A stretch of 64,000 nucleotides of DNA from Agapetus fuscipes (GCA_951799405.1 OX637362.1:7456703-7520702); one strand, 5' to 3'; positions 10,788-21,514 are shown, counted from the stretch's first letter. Numbers and translations: made by a program. The notes: generated from the sequence alone by a model not told the origin.

Positions 10788-11690
10788 AACCAAAATTATA
10801 CTATAGTACAAATTATAAAATACATAAAGTAATTGCAATTGTCCATCAGTGGTATCATTCTCCTTCATTACAGGCGAGAGTGAAGTAATGATCGGATACT
10901 TGTCTGTATGTTTATAGTCACTTCTTACACGCCTCTAAACCTCTTACACCTCCTCACAGTCATGTGCTCCTGGTAAGTGAGACGCGCACCATTCTCTGTC
11001 CTTGTCTCCCTCACTCCAAGGCTGCTACAGACCTAGATAGTATACAAGTGGCAAGTGCGTATTGAATATTTTACCTCAAGTTTAAAATATGAAGTAAATT
11101 CCACTCCATCAAGTAAATAAAAAATAGATGAAAACTCAATCACTCACTAGGTATGCTAAAGTATGCTCCATATATTTTTTTATAAACGCGGTTAAAGGAA
11201 ATTTACGTAATGTTTTATACTCGGGGTGTCTTTTTTTTATCTTGTCGATTTCTCAATGAAAAATAATTAATAAAACATTGAAATGAAAAAAATAACAGTT
11301 TACTAAAAAGACATAGTTTTAGTTTTCTCACCTTAGTAACTGAACTTTCACCATTCTCAATATGTATTTCTATTCATTTATTTATTAACAACTTGTTTAG
11401 GTTTCTATATGTGTGGGTTTGTAATGCGTGTACAAATATTTACTCACATGTACATATTTACCCATTATTTTAGATTTTTGAAGAAGAATGCAATTCACTA
11501 ATCTATTTTGCCTGGCCAGAAATAGGTATAAGCATTACCATCTAATAATTTATTATTAAATATTGTAATGAATTCTTAATAAAGAATTTGGGTAATAAAT
11601 TGCGTAATAGCCCAATGACATATTATTTTGAACCAGGGTCGAAGTTCTTATCGATAGGGCAAAGCGCAGGCGGGGTTGGAACTTGCGCTT
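10788..11690. other. No recognised feature
   Basis: Very AT-rich; no gene or repeat recognised. Confidence 0.35.
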
Positions 11691-11692
11691 GT

Positions 11693-11755
11693 TTTAACAA
11701 CGCAAATTTGAGTACCAACGCCTTATCCGCTCTACCATACCAGCGACAGTGATTT
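11693..11755 (-). repeat. Possible tRNA-like head, minus
   Basis: On the minus strand TGGTATGGTAGAGCGGATAA resembles a D arm and A box. CAAGTTCCAACCCC, further on, is a weak T-arm match. It could be the head of a third SINE family; low confidence. Confidence 0.3.
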
Positions 11756-11799
11756 TTGTTTAATCAATAATAATAAATTTTACTGGTCTTTTCAACTTT

Positions 11800-11905
11800 T
11801 AATAAACTACAATGTATAATATTTTTAAGGGTATTTCTGTTTCTAAAGATGCCTTGTTAAACGAAAACGTTTGAGCAAAAAAAAAGTGAATTAAAACTTT
11901 GTTTT
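11800..11905 (+). repeat. Retroelement-tail stem-loop motif
   Basis: TCTAAAGATGCC, a loop, then AACGAAAACGT, followed by AAGTGAATTAAAACTTTG, as at 8276-8360. Confidence 0.5.
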
Positions 11906-12330
11906 TCCTATTGATTTAAAAAAAACTGATATAAAGTAAAAATACTGTGTATAAATGTCCCTGTACTTAACTGTATCTTTGAAAACAAAACACTAACATG
12001 GTGACTTAAATATTGAAGTAAGTTAGTATTTAGTAGTTAGTTTACGATGCTGGTGTGAACCTTCGTGAGCCGTCTTGGACCACCCGCTATTTCACGTCAC
12101 AGCAAACCTAGAAATGTACCAGGGGCGCAGAGCCGTGTGAGGGTGTTACTAGGCATTCTATATAGGGATGATTATAGTTCACGGATCCGTGTAAGTATAC
12201 TTAGACACTTACATATCACACAACCAAGCCGTGAACCGAGAAGGATATTTAATAATGTTAACCTCAGAAACTGAAAGTTCACATTGAAGGTGTTAGTTAC
12301 GTGACGTGTTATACATGTTTAAAACGAAAA
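11906..12330. other. No recognised feature
   Basis: A 69-codon frame at 12065-12274 has no recognisable motif. No repeats seen. Confidence 0.35.
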
Positions 12331-12586
12331 TAATCTGTATAATCTATAATCTAAGTTGCAAAGATATACGAGTATTAACATTTAAAGCTCATATCAAATT
12401 CATGCCGTGTTCGTAGTTCGCGCTTACAAAAATGCTGAATGTGTACTTACAAATAAAATCCAAACCTCAAATAAACATAAGCCCTACAATTTTTTCCAAC
12501 CTTTCCTGACACAGGGGTGACGTTGGTAAAGTGAATCATTTTGTACAGTATGGGTAGTCAGCCTCATACCAACCTATAAGTCAAGG
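12331..12586 (-). repeat. LINE-A 3' UTR copy (R1), type A, minus
   Basis: Tail AATCTATAATCTAAG at the left and ACCTATAAGTCAAGG at the right. Collinear with the other A-type copies. Confidence 0.75.
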
Positions 12587-12611
12587 AATATAATAATGAA
12601 AAAATCGTAAA

Positions 12612-12680
12612 GATCCCAGTGGGCCGGACATGTAGTCTTTCTGAGGACTCCAGGATTATCAGAAGAGTCTGTGTTTTTAT
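12612..12680 (+). pseudogene. Short LINE ORF2 scrap
   Basis: The plus frame reads SQWAGHVVFLRTPGLSE, like the R-x-R-W-x-G-H-V block after the reverse transcriptase of many LINEs. Only about 20 codons remain. Confidence 0.4.
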
Positions 12681-12863
12681 TAAATTTATTTTATTTATTA
12701 ATGAATAAAATATAACAGTTTTTACAGAATATCATAGAAAAAATCAAAGAAGAAATAAAACGAAAAGAAATTTAATGGTATGAGAGTCCTGGAGGGTTGA
12801 GGTGCGGGAGGCTTTGAGCTTCAAGGCTTGTAAGCTAGCAAGAGATGACAAAAATATTGCCTG

Positions 12864-12910
12864 AAGCTCACCGTTTTTTACAGGATGTGTGGTCAGTTGA
12901 TACCAATTAG
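12864..12910 (-). repeat. R1 scrap, minus
   Basis: CTCACCGTTTTTTACAGGAT and TGTGGTCAGTTGATACCA match the first 45 bp of R1 on the minus strand. Confidence 0.5.
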
Positions 12911-13276
12911 TTTTAGAAAAAATGCGATAAAATGGAATAATCTTGCGTGAACTTTAAAGTTTAATGGATACGAGTGCTATTATTGGTAGTAAAACTCCTG
13001 CGAGATGTGTTACAATAGGGATGGATGCATAAAAGGCAAAAATATCCCGAAAGGAAGAGACGTTCGCAGTTTAACGGCTCCTCCTCAACACGAGCTGCAG
13101 CAGTTAAGAGTTTTATGTCTCCCGCGGATGCGTCGGCGTCATTACTGCAAGGGTTGCACAGATTTAATTAAACTATAGCACGGTCATTTTTTCCTCAACC
13201 ATTAGCATATTATTATCCCGCACGGCTTAATTTAAAGAGGGATGCATGCCTTTATTGTCGCCACCACCCCGAGCGC
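12911..13276. other. No recognised feature
   Basis: Slightly less AT-rich than its neighbours; no repeat family or coding motif seen. Confidence 0.3.
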
Positions 13277-13278
13277 AA

Positions 13279-13370
13279 TGACTTATTTGGTGAGCGCTGT
13301 TTTTGTGTGAATCACACTTTAAGAGCCCTCTGCGAGCTAAGTCGTCGCTATAAAAAACACAACTAATAAA
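13279..13370 (-). repeat. SINE2 tail type B fragment
   Basis: ATTTGGTGAGCGCTGTTTTT followed by GTGTGAATCACAC and AAGAGCCCTCTGCGAGCT. It is the B tail plus a little SINE2 body. Confidence 0.65.
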
Positions 13371-13436
13371 CACATATAGTATATATTTTTAAGTGTTGAT
13401 CTACTCGTAATAACAAAGTGAAAGTCCATTTTTAAT

Positions 13437-13540
13437 TATTTAAAAATTCAAATGATAAAACAGAGTTTTAATTCACTTATTTATTTCTTTTTTTGTGCTC
13501 GAGAGCATTTTTGCCTAATGAGGCATCTTCAGGAGCAGAA
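13437..13540 (-). repeat. Retroelement-tail stem-loop motif, minus
   Basis: On the minus strand CTGAAGATGCC, a loop, then TAGGCAAAAATG, followed by AAGTGAATTAAAACTCTG. Same family as 8276 and 11800. Confidence 0.5.
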
Positions 13541-13565
13541 TCATAGAACATATCATCAATCAGAA

Positions 13566-13873
13566 CATAAAGTATAACTTCTCGCCGCGTTATCCCCGAA
13601 AAATTTCGCATGTGGCGAGAGCAACCTATTTATTTTCACAGGTAAGGGGACCGGCCTTACATCAACCACTTCAGTTGAAGTGGAGGTTTCCGAGCTCCCG
13701 AAGGTGCTGTTACTCATTTATTATGAAGGTTGAGTAAACCTTGCCGGTATTTCATTTTGGTGTTTTAAATTAACACCGAAACGGGAAATCATTTCTGATA
13801 TCCTCGGTGGGATTCAACCCGAGCTGTCGGCATGGAATGCAAGCACTCTACCAACTGAGCTATCGACCGGACT
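13566..13873 (-). repeat. SINE1, near full-length, minus
   Basis: Ends at the tRNA head CAACTGAGCTATCGACCGG. It carries the body blocks CACTTCAGTTGAAGTGGAGG and TTGCCGGTATTTC, and the 3' end ACTTCTCGCCGCGTTATC at the left. B box partly mutated. Confidence 0.8.
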
Positions 13874-13887
13874 CAATGAAAAGCGCC

Positions 13888-14258
13888 AATTCTGTTAAGC
13901 TGGACGGGTCTTTGATATAGGTATATGAATAAATATGTCAACCCAGCAAAGAGCATGTTGTAAAATTGTATTATATTTTGTTAGTATTTATTTTAGTTAA
14001 TAATTAATAAAATAGTTTTAATAATTAAATGGTTTATTAATGTGCTCTTTACTTGGCGTCCGCCGTACAAGTGATACTTATATATATCTCTATCTATATA
14101 GTCATCATTACAATATTATATTTAAGTACAATACAATCTATGTAGGTACAATACAAAAATATAAACGGATTTTTTTTTGTGCTCCACCGGAATTTGAAAC
14201 CACAACCTTCTATTTACAAAGCTAAAGCGTTACCACTAGACTACAGGCCGGCCCTGTA
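13888..14258 (-). repeat. SINE2 pieces, broken, minus
   Basis: Body sequence at 13888-13965 (AACCCAGCAAAGAGCATG) and a head at about 14165-14258 (GCGTTACCACTAGACTACAG) appear to be one or two SINE2 copies separated by ~200 bp of AT-rich DNA. Confidence 0.55.
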
Positions 14259-14348
14259 AATAGAAAATATGTTTGGAAATTAAATCAATTTCTAGGGGTG
14301 CTGTTGTGTCTGTAATAGAATTTTCTATTTCCAACCACCTTCTAATAG

Positions 14349-14446
14349 TTGGTTCGAAGCTGACCACCCATACTGCAAAAATGGTCCACTCCGCCAATGT
14401 CAACCACGTTTTAGGGAAAAGTTGAAGGGTTTATGTTCGTTTAAGT
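14349..14446 (+). repeat. R1 fragment, decayed
   Basis: GCTGACCACCCATACTGCAA and the following GTCCACTCCGCCAATGTCA match the R1 start; truncated after about 95 bp. Confidence 0.6.
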
Positions 14447-14649
14447 CCTACCTCTACTTATATCGTCCTTACGAGGTCACCGCTCCAAAGTTCTTTTGGT
14501 TCATCTTTGTCCTTTTGGTTCATCTTTGATCATTGCATCTTGCATCATACCTAACCTAGGACTACCTTTTTTATGATTTTTGTAACTCGCGATCTGCTGC
14601 GTATTTTAGTATTTTGTATCCGATTTGTCAGTTGTCTGTTTAACATAGG

Positions 14650-14720
14650 TCAATACGGTACACATATAGTGTACCGTATTGCCTCGTTATCTCCAAAGGG
14701 GTTCGCTTGTGGTGTTTGGA
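14650..14720 (-). repeat. SINE1 tail scrap with perfect hairpin
   Basis: Matches the SINE1 3' end (CACATATAGTGTA, then CGTTATCTCC). Arms 14652-14663 and 14669-14680 are perfect complements around ATATA, enlarging the short palindrome present in all SINE1 tails. Confidence 0.6.
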
Positions 14721-14989
14721 ACCAACATTCAAAACGCTACGGTTGAGTTTGAATGTAAATACTTGGGACAAAGGATATAATTTTTTTACGATCCTGCAAA
14801 GACGAGCTTCTTTTGAGTTGTGAATGCATAATTTCTGTTTTTTATTATACATTTCATTACGTGTTCTCACAATGCTCCATCAACACTTGAATGTTGAGAT
14901 CTTAAAACGTTTGAAAACCAAGGTTTTGTTGAAGATGAAAATCTATTGTACGAAATAATTAATAATTTGTTAATTTAAGTTTCATTTGT

Positions 14990-15090
14990 GAACTCCTGGA
15001 ATTTTATTACCTGACGATGATTGTAAATCGAAAACGTCTATTTTTTTTTTTATAAATTATAGTAGAGAAAATAAAACATTGTTTGATTCG
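14990..15090 (+). repeat. Retroelement-tail stem-loop motif, diverged
   Basis: CCTGACGATGATTGTAAATC then GAAAACGTCT and an A/T-rich end. Same layout as 8276-8360 with a different stem. Confidence 0.35.
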
Positions 15091-16242
15091 AATCTTAAAA
15101 ATTAACAAATTATTAATCAATGTGAATTTTCACAATGTTAATATACAAACAATACAAAATATATTGTACGTTTTTTTTTTCAGGTATACTTGTAAGTTGG
15201 AATGGAAATCATAGAATGGTTAAATAAAAAAGCAGGAAAAACTCAAGGGTGGTTTTTTGTTTTTTATTTATCACATTTTTTAACGACAAATGAATGATAT
15301 AAAAAGTTGCTTTGTATGTACAATTAAGATGCATTTCCGTTGCGTTACTCCTTTTTATATTTCCATTTTTTATTCGTTCTTCTTCTCTTCTTAACACTGA
15401 TGCCCATTGTCAAGCTACAACAAAAACATGTAGTTACTGGTGAACAATGTTTATTTAAAATAACTAACAGTTTTCTATACTACACACATTTGTTTGTATT
15501 TCTGTGCAAGTTAAAAAACCAACCCACAGGTTGTCTTGTCTGCTGATTAAATGAGTTAATGAAAAAGATCTAAATACTTCTGTCCTGAACACAGCGCCGT
15601 TTTGTTCTCTTACAAATGCGGCACTGACCAAGGGCATGAAAAACTCTTTTACTCGCGTTCTTCCTACCAATCCAACTTATACTCAGCTTTTACTCACTAA
15701 CTTTCTACCAATAAACTGACACTTACCTGAGGCCTCACTAGCACTTACAATATTTATGTATAATACGTATAAATAAAAACCAATCTAAGCGCTTGTGAGG
15801 ATAAAGAATAATGTAAGAAGGATAGGTAAATTTGGAGGTTAATATTTTTATCAAGAACAACAAAAGTCATCGTCAGGTGGTCGAAACTGCTTGAACATAC
15901 AAAACTATAGTCAAACTAATTAATATAAGTATTTCATTTCTATCCTCAAAGTATGTCTTAACGAAATGAATGAAAAAGACTAACTTCTTACTTTTGATTT
16001 TTAATTCATTTTCTAAGCGATATTGCATGGTTTGTAATCGAAACAAAATTAAATGAATTGTTGGTTTGTAAATTTTAATGAATTTGATTCATATAATTGC
16101 TTAGTAAAAAAACATGTTATGGCTCGTTAAAACCCATTTCAACTGTTTCCTCCTCAGCGTTTATTGTACACTTAACTAAATAAAATGTATACCTTCTGAC
16201 GAGGCTATTCAGTTGGCAACTTGTAAAATATGTCGCAAAAAA
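15091..16242. other. No recognised feature
   Basis: AT-rich, short fortuitous frames only. Confidence 0.35.
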
Positions 16243-16388
16243 AAACGCAACTAGGCTACACATATTGCCGCGTTATTTATATATTTGTATGAAGACTTGT
16301 CAGTCCAAGATGACCGCAAGTGAACAGCTGATTAGTCTTTATACAAATATTACCGATATTCGGTAGGTGGGAATTAGCGTGGTGATGG
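16243..16388. repeat. SINE1 tail scrap and TIR-element relative
   Basis: 16243-16280 is a SINE1 3' end on the minus strand. 16283-16388 (GCAAGTGAACAGCTGATTAG and TATTCGGTAGGTGGG) matches the inside of the terminal-repeat element at 21068-21514 and lacks that copy's 198-bp insert. Confidence 0.6.
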
Positions 16389-16390
16389 CT

Positions 16391-16620
16391 CCTTGACTGA
16401 TAGGTTGATATAAGTCCCCGTGCTGTAGAATCGGTTCACTTTAGCCAATGCCACCCTGGTTTCAGGCAAAGGCGGCAGGAGTTCATGTTAATGTGAGGTT
16501 TTTTTTATTTGTATACACACATGCAGTCTGTGTAGGCGCAAACCTACATATGCCTGTCTGTATGCGCCTTAAATAATAATAATAATAAATAAATATTTAT
16601 TCCAGCTTAGTCATGTAGAG
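16391..16620 (+). repeat. R1 copy, strongly diverged
   Basis: CCTTGACTGATAGGTTGATA start and GGTTCACTTTAGCCAATGCC. It continues to an AAT microsatellite at about 16575-16595 and a GCTTAG end. Confidence 0.6.
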
Positions 16621-17340
16621 AGTGCAATACATGACCAGCCATAAAAAAATACAGCAATAGAAAAGTACATGGAAGAAAAATACAAAAATGCAGGAAATAT
16701 AGAAAAATCCAAAAATACCCAAAAGCAGAAATATATGAGGAAAAAAAACAATATATCTAATTTTACAGATAGAATCGAAAGGAAAGAGAATACATGTACA
16801 TTGTACATAGGAATAGCAAGAACATATTATTACACAGGGAAGAAAAGGCTCCTTGCACAATGACACCATATGCCCAACTTCCATTTCAGGCCTAAATGTT
16901 GGAATATCTTTTCAGCTTAGATTATCATAGATGAGACTTTAAATGCAAGATGCCGAGGCCTGCAGAACGCCTTGCTCTGCCCCTGCCGATCGGATCGGTT
17001 TACCTTTATGTAAATGCAGTCGTATTGCAATCCTCCCGTCAGCGCAGCGGCCAATCAGAGCGGCGTGTGGACGGCTAAGTGCCTCAACCTGATTACTTGT
17101 TTTCCTGCAGGAATGTTTTGTAATCCGAGCTGTAGGGATCCGCCATACACTCCCACATGCGCGAGCGTGCCTATAAACAGACTCCTGTGATTTTCCACGG
17201 TACACTTGGATGTTAATTGTAATGAAATTATACTCTCTGTTTTATTTACATTCAATCCTCTGCTAGAGAAACTGCACACCAGGAGCGTGCGCCGTATTGA
17301 GGCATGTTTATCTGCGACAGAATAAATAGTATCATGTGGG
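16621..17340. other. No recognised feature
   Basis: A minus frame rich in Phe, Tyr and Cys (16597-16884) reflects AT-rich composition and has no known motif. The 16930-17290 part is more GC-balanced but unrecognised. Confidence 0.35.
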
Positions 17341-17344
17341 TCGA

Positions 17345-17796
17345 AAGAATTAAGAAAAGCGAATGAATGGGATATCCAGAGTCCATAATAAAAGGAGAGC
17401 TTGTATGAAAAAGGTTATGACTCTGGATGAAATAAAATAAGTATGTAAGGACCGAAACAAATGGCGGCTAAGGCCAAGAACCAATTATCATTTTTATAGG
17501 TGTTTTGTAGATTTTTTAGTGTTTGTTTGTTTGTATAACTGGATGTAATTAATTGCTTGTATTCCTCGACTTATAGGTTGGTATGAAGCTGACCACCCAT
17601 ACTGTAAAAAATGGTTCACTTTGCCAATGTCACCCCTGTTTCAGGAAAGGTCGGCAAGAGTTGCAGGGCTTATGTTCATTTGAGATTGGGTTTTTATATT
17701 GTAGGTCCACATGCGGCATGTGTGAGCGCAAAATAGAGTGTATTTAATATGAATCTTAAATGATACATATCTTTGCAACTTGTATTTAGATTATTA
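17345..17796 (+). mobile_element. LINE-A 3' end, decayed
   Basis: 17345-17470 matches the last ~40 codons of LINE-A ORF2 (GCGAATGAATGGGATATCCA, AAAAGGTTATGACTCTGGAT) with frameshifts. The UTR and an R1 copy (17564-17796) follow in the expected order. Confidence 0.75.
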
Positions 17797-17925
17797 GAAT
17801 CATGCTAGTGTTTTTTTAATTTTAGGTAATAATTTCTTCATAAAATGCATGATTCCTCGTATTTAATCATTTCTGCATTGAAATTACAGAATTGTTTCTG
17901 TTTTAGAACATGCTTTCATTTAGAA

Positions 17926-18319
17926 CAGGCCTGGCCAACCCGCGGCCCGCGACGCCTTAACGTGCGGCCCGCGGTCATGTGTGATGATTTTTTTAAATTA
18001 TGTATTTGTATATATTTTTATTTAAGAACTTTATTGCCGTTAAATTTGTACAATTTTTAAATCAAAACTACCCCAGAACTTTCCTAGTAAAAACACTATT
18101 TGACTGGACTAGAGATATTTTTCAGCGATTTGAGTTGCAGCGGCAACACCTTTTAGCGTTAATGCGTAATATGGGGGTGCAATTTTGAAAAAATATCGAA
18201 TTTTTCCCGCAAAAACATTGTCGTAGAGGGGGGGGGGGTAACGACAGGTTTCTGTGGCCCTTGGGGAAATTTAAGGCCATCAATGCGGCCCGGGATGCAA
18301 TTTGGGTTGGCCAGGCCTG
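17926..18319. mobile_element. hAT-type MITE, 394 bp, perfect 8-bp TSD
   Basis: Ends CAGGCCTGGCCAACCC and its complement form 16-bp terminal inverted repeats. They are flanked by perfect ATTTAGAA duplications at 17918-17925 and 18320-18327. The CAGGCCTGG ends and 8-bp duplication are typical of hAT elements. The inside is GC-rich at the ends (GCGGCCCGC repeats), with a G run near 18229, and has no transposase frame, so it is non-autonomous. Confidence 0.85.
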
Positions 18320-18329
18320 ATTTAGAATC

Positions 18330-18392
18330 ATAGCCTTTATCCAAGTCATAAACTTTTCTTGCAAGCTCTCCTTTTATTATGACTCTGAATAT
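18330..18392 (-). pseudogene. LINE-A ORF2 scrap, minus (distal part)
   Basis: On the minus strand ATATTCAGAGTCATAATAAA and GGAGAGCTTGCAAG match the NKRRA block of LINE-A. It is the continuation of the piece at 19239-19345, split by LINE-B. Confidence 0.65.
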
Positions 18393-18401
18393 CACCTTCA
18401 T

Positions 18402-19229
18402 AAGGTCTTTATTGTTTTTATCAATATGGTTAAAGTATTACAATAAAAATAAATTTTTAAAATCTAATTACAATAAATACTCCCCAAAGTAAGCATAGCT
18501 TGTGTTTTGGGGAGGATTCCAACTTATCTTAACTTAAAATTAATCACTTAATAGATAAAAATCATAAAAAACAAAAAAAAAACAATAGATACACCATTTA
18601 GTCATTTACTTAGCAAAAAACAGGAAGACAAAAAATAAAATAAAATAACATAAAGAGGTAACATGTTTAAATAGAAAATACAGAAATAGGAATTATACAT
18701 ATATACACATACGAGTATGTAGATATATGAAAAAAATAACAAAAATAATAATGATACGAATAATATACGAAAAACCAAATAAATATAAACACTCAACTAT
18801 TTACACCTCTTTCAAATATTTGCTGATCATGTACTTAATGGCCTTAGGATCTGCGTGCTTATCATGCTTATACCTGGAAAAAAGTCCATTGTACCACCTT
18901 ACACCCAAATAATCGTAGTGATGTTGGCCGGTTGCTGTATTCTTTCTAGGAACTTTGATTACAAGCGACTCTCTACGCGATCTACCACTCGGGATTACAA
19001 TATTCCCCGGATTATATCCGTGGATAAAGTAATCCTTATGAACTTGGTAGAGAGCCGCTCTCTTGTACAATTGGTCAATTGTTAGCACCGGAAAGTCATG
19101 ATTTAATTGCAATGTGGAATAGTCGAAAGGCTTCTTTAACATTATTTTGATAACCATTCTCTGCACCACCCTAAGAGGCTCGAGTGTTGTTTTAAATGTG
19201 CCGCCCCATCCGATCATTCCCTCGCTTCC
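18402..19229 (-). mobile_element. LINE-B, 5'-truncated, nested in LINE-A
   Basis: A truncated LINE on the minus strand: ORF2 end (18801-19221) plus a long AT-rich 3' UTR down to 18402, ending near AATAAAGACCTT. It is flanked by 9-bp duplications CACCTTCAT at 18393-18401 and 19230-19238. Both sides of the flank are LINE-A, so LINE-B jumped into an older LINE-A copy. Confidence 0.75.
18801..19221 (-). pseudogene. LINE-B ORF2 C-terminal fragment
   Basis: About 140 codons, uninterrupted to a TAA at 18801-18803. They include GWGGTFKTTLEPLRVVQ, MLKKPFDYST, FPVLTIDQLYKRAALYQVH and, near the end, YLGVRWYNGL. These are hallmarks of the region after the reverse transcriptase in Jockey/R1-like LINEs. 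The open frame extends upstream to 19301 only by running into LINE-A in a different frame, so the first ~26 codons of that frame are not LINE-B. The enzyme domains are missing; non-functional. Confidence 0.7.
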
Positions 19230-19238
19230 CACCTTCAT

Positions 19239-19345
19239 TCGCTTTTTCAGAAATTCGTCCCATCCATACCTTTCTCGGTCTTCCTCGGCCACGACATCCA
19301 TCTATTCTTGCAACGTTTACTCTCTTTGTCGAAAAAGTATAATAA
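19239..19345 (-). pseudogene. LINE-A ORF2 scrap, minus (proximal part)
   Basis: The minus strand reads RIDGCRGRGRPRKVWM in the LINE-A frame. It is interrupted by LINE-B and resumes at 18392. Confidence 0.65.
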
Positions 19346-19385
19346 TAAGCAAAGAAAAATAAATAGACTAAGAAGTGGGGCCAGC

Positions 19386-19407
19386 ATGAGTGAGTGAGTG
19401 AGTGAGA
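19386..19407. repeat. GTGA tetranucleotide microsatellite
   Basis: Five or so TGAG/GTGA units directly downstream of the LINE-A remnant. Confidence 0.8.
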
Positions 19408-19570
19408 CTGCCTTTGAATAGCGCGGAGTTACAATTTAACATAGATTTGAAAAACAGCATATTGCTGATTGTTTCTAGGAACAAACTGGGACAATTTCCA
19501 CAAGTAAGAGCGTCTGCCATCCGAGTGGCTCATATTTAATTGAAAACTCTGCTCTGCTCCTTGGACTTAA

Positions 19571-20463
19571 CCCATTCCGTACCGACCCCGTCTCCCACGC
19601 GGGGTGAAAACACATGTCCAAAATCCCCCCGCGCGAGAATCGGGTTGGCGACTTTTTAACTAAAACATTATTTTAGTCTATCAATAGGCACCTTCTGAAT
19701 TATTGGTGAAACAAACAATTAACCACATTTTTTTGTTGTTAGGTTTTCTACGTTTCCATATATATTTTTTTAAATTTGAATTGACACTTAGTTTTAGCGG
19801 TCAAACTGAAATTTGTACGCGCTAAAAATGGCCGGCCCATGTAGTTTTTTCGTAAAAACATACTCTGATAAATTTTGAGGTCTACCATAGTGATTTAGTT
19901 AGTGGATAATAAGTATAGTAATAAGTTAGGATAAATATAATTAGGAATAAATGTAAATAATAAGGATTCTTTTACATGAAAGACATTTTTTTTTTATTGT
20001 TTATCCAAATTTTTATAAAAATAATTAGGTTTAAAAAAATTTAAGTCCTCTTTATTGAAAAATATATTTAAAAAAAAATACAAATTCAAAAGAAAGTTTT
20101 TTTCAGCTACAACGTATATTTTTATTTTTTTAAATAATTAGAAAAGACATAGATATTGTAGGATTTGTGTATTCACACAGTGAAAATTCATTTTAATTTA
20201 AAATAAAATATTTTTTTCAAAACGTAGTTTTATTTTCACAATAATTTTATCTACCTCAAGCACTTTCGACTTTCAACATTCAGGTCATTATCAAGAGTCT
20301 TGAGTGCTTGAGGTACATAAAATTATTGTGGAAATAAAACTACGTTTTGAAAAAAAAAATTATTTTAAATTAAAAGAAAAGACATAGTTACAAGATGTTA
20401 AAAATGTAAGGAAAAAATGGCAAATTTCCAAATTGAAGCAAAATGTATGTGGTAAGGAATGGG
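19571..20463. mobile_element. piggyBac-like non-autonomous element, 893 bp
   Basis: Ends CCCATTCCGTACC and GGTAAGGAATGGG are 13-bp inverted repeats with one mismatch. They are flanked by TTAA at 19567-19570 and 20464-20467, the target duplication of piggyBac-type elements. The flanks read TTGGAC-TTAA and TTAA-GTCCAC, so the original target was the palindrome GGACTTAAGTCC. No transposase frame inside; a foldback unit sits at 20153-20374. Confidence 0.8.
20153..20374. repeat. Foldback unit inside the piggyBac-like element
   Basis: Arms of about 70 bp (around AAAACGTAGTTTTATTTTCA at 20220 and its complement near 20345) flank a ~40-bp centre. The whole is bracketed by 13-bp direct repeats AGAAAAGACATAG at 20140-20152 and 20375-20387. 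These could be a target duplication from its insertion. Confidence 0.65.
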
Positions 20464-20467
20464 TTAA

Positions 20468-20819
20468 GTCCACAATGGACATTCTGTTATTATTGTTGTT
20501 ATTGTTTGTTTGAGCCGTGTTGATGGAAGGGCTTTGAGTCTCGCAACAAGGAGACAGTTTTACTTTTCCACTACAACCGTATCTACATGAAATATAAAAC
20601 CATACGTTTAAACTTACACATAAAGTTTTACCAGAAATGCATGCAACTTAATCAGCGCCTCGAGTACGAGTTTTAGTTTGCATACAATGTCCGGTGTAAC
20701 GCTTTGTTTGTGTTTTTTACTATAAATTTTATAATCAGTGTATAGTTGTACTTTCTGAGAATATTAAGCTCACTGAAAATATTAATAACCTGTAATAATT
20801 TAAGACCTGTAACAGCCAA
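20468..20819. other. No recognised feature
   Basis: AT-rich; no repeat or gene recognised. Confidence 0.35.
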
Positions 20820-21025
20820 ATATGATGATAAACCTTTTGATAGTCACCGTTTCGTGACATTGCCACTCTAAATAAGTTCAAAAGATTAGGTAAAGAGATC
20901 AATCTTGAGACGTCTTTTGTAGCGGCGGCAATCGGCAATCTCTTGAATCACAGGGGGCAGTCGGTTTGATACCCCTTGAAGCCGCCACTGCAAAATAGCA
21001 CTCACCAAGCACTGCTTCGCCCCTA
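20820..21025 (-). pseudogene. CR1-like LINE 3' remnant, minus
   Basis: CACCGTTTCGTGACATTGCC and GGCAATCTCTTGAATCACAG parallel the CR1-like tails at 33841-34095 and 35451. It belongs to the ORF2 end and 3' UTR of a CR1/L2-like element, heavily decayed. Confidence 0.5.
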
Positions 21026-21067
21026 CGCAACGTAAAATGCCTATTGCAATTTTTAAATACTATCGGT

Positions 21068-21514
21068 GCTATTCTTAGACATTTTAGTCGTCCGTTGAGC
21101 CCACGCTTTGACATACTAATGATGCATTTGTATGAAAACCTGTCAATCCAAGATGGCTGCAAGTGAACAGCTGATTAGTCTTCATACAACACCTTCTCTC
21201 AAGGTCAGTCTCCCCTCAACTGACCACGCCCTGTATATCCATCCCATCCGGGGATGTGTCACAGGACTCGCATGCAAAAGTTATGTGAGATACGAGTGGC
21301 AGAAGGCCCTCCCGAGAAGCTACACTTTCCCAAGTGTTTGCACAAAGCAAGGAGGCTCAAAAATCACTGAAAGGTTATAGCTTCTTCTAGTCTTCATACA
21401 ATATTACCAACATTCGGTAGGTAAAAATGACCGTGGTGATGAGGCTTTCAGCCCAGGCATTATTAGTTTGTCAAAGCCTGGGCTCAACCGACGACTAAAA
21501 TGTCTAAGAATAGC
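21068..21514. mobile_element. TIR element, 447 bp, ~57-bp inverted ends
   Basis: The left end GCTATTCTTAGACATTTTAG (21068 on) is repeated in inverted form at the right end (about 21457-21514) with only a few mismatches over 57 bp. No clear target duplication was found, so the superfamily is undecided. The inside is related to 16283-16388. Confidence 0.7.
21190..21387. repeat. 198-bp insert with 14-bp direct repeats
   Basis: The TIR element is interrupted by 198 bp flanked by perfect TAGTCTTCATACAA copies at 21176-21189 and 21388-21401. The related copy at 16283 lacks it. The insert has no poly(A), inverted ends or tRNA boxes that I can see; its origin is unknown. Confidence 0.7.

Noticed and set aside
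16597..16884. Membrane protein on the minus strand
   Set aside because: The Phe/Tyr-rich hydrophobic product reflects AT-rich DNA; no family resemblance.
18801..19301. A single 166-codon host protein
   Set aside because: It is LINE-B fused by frame chance to an older LINE-A fragment; the 9-bp duplications mark the junction.
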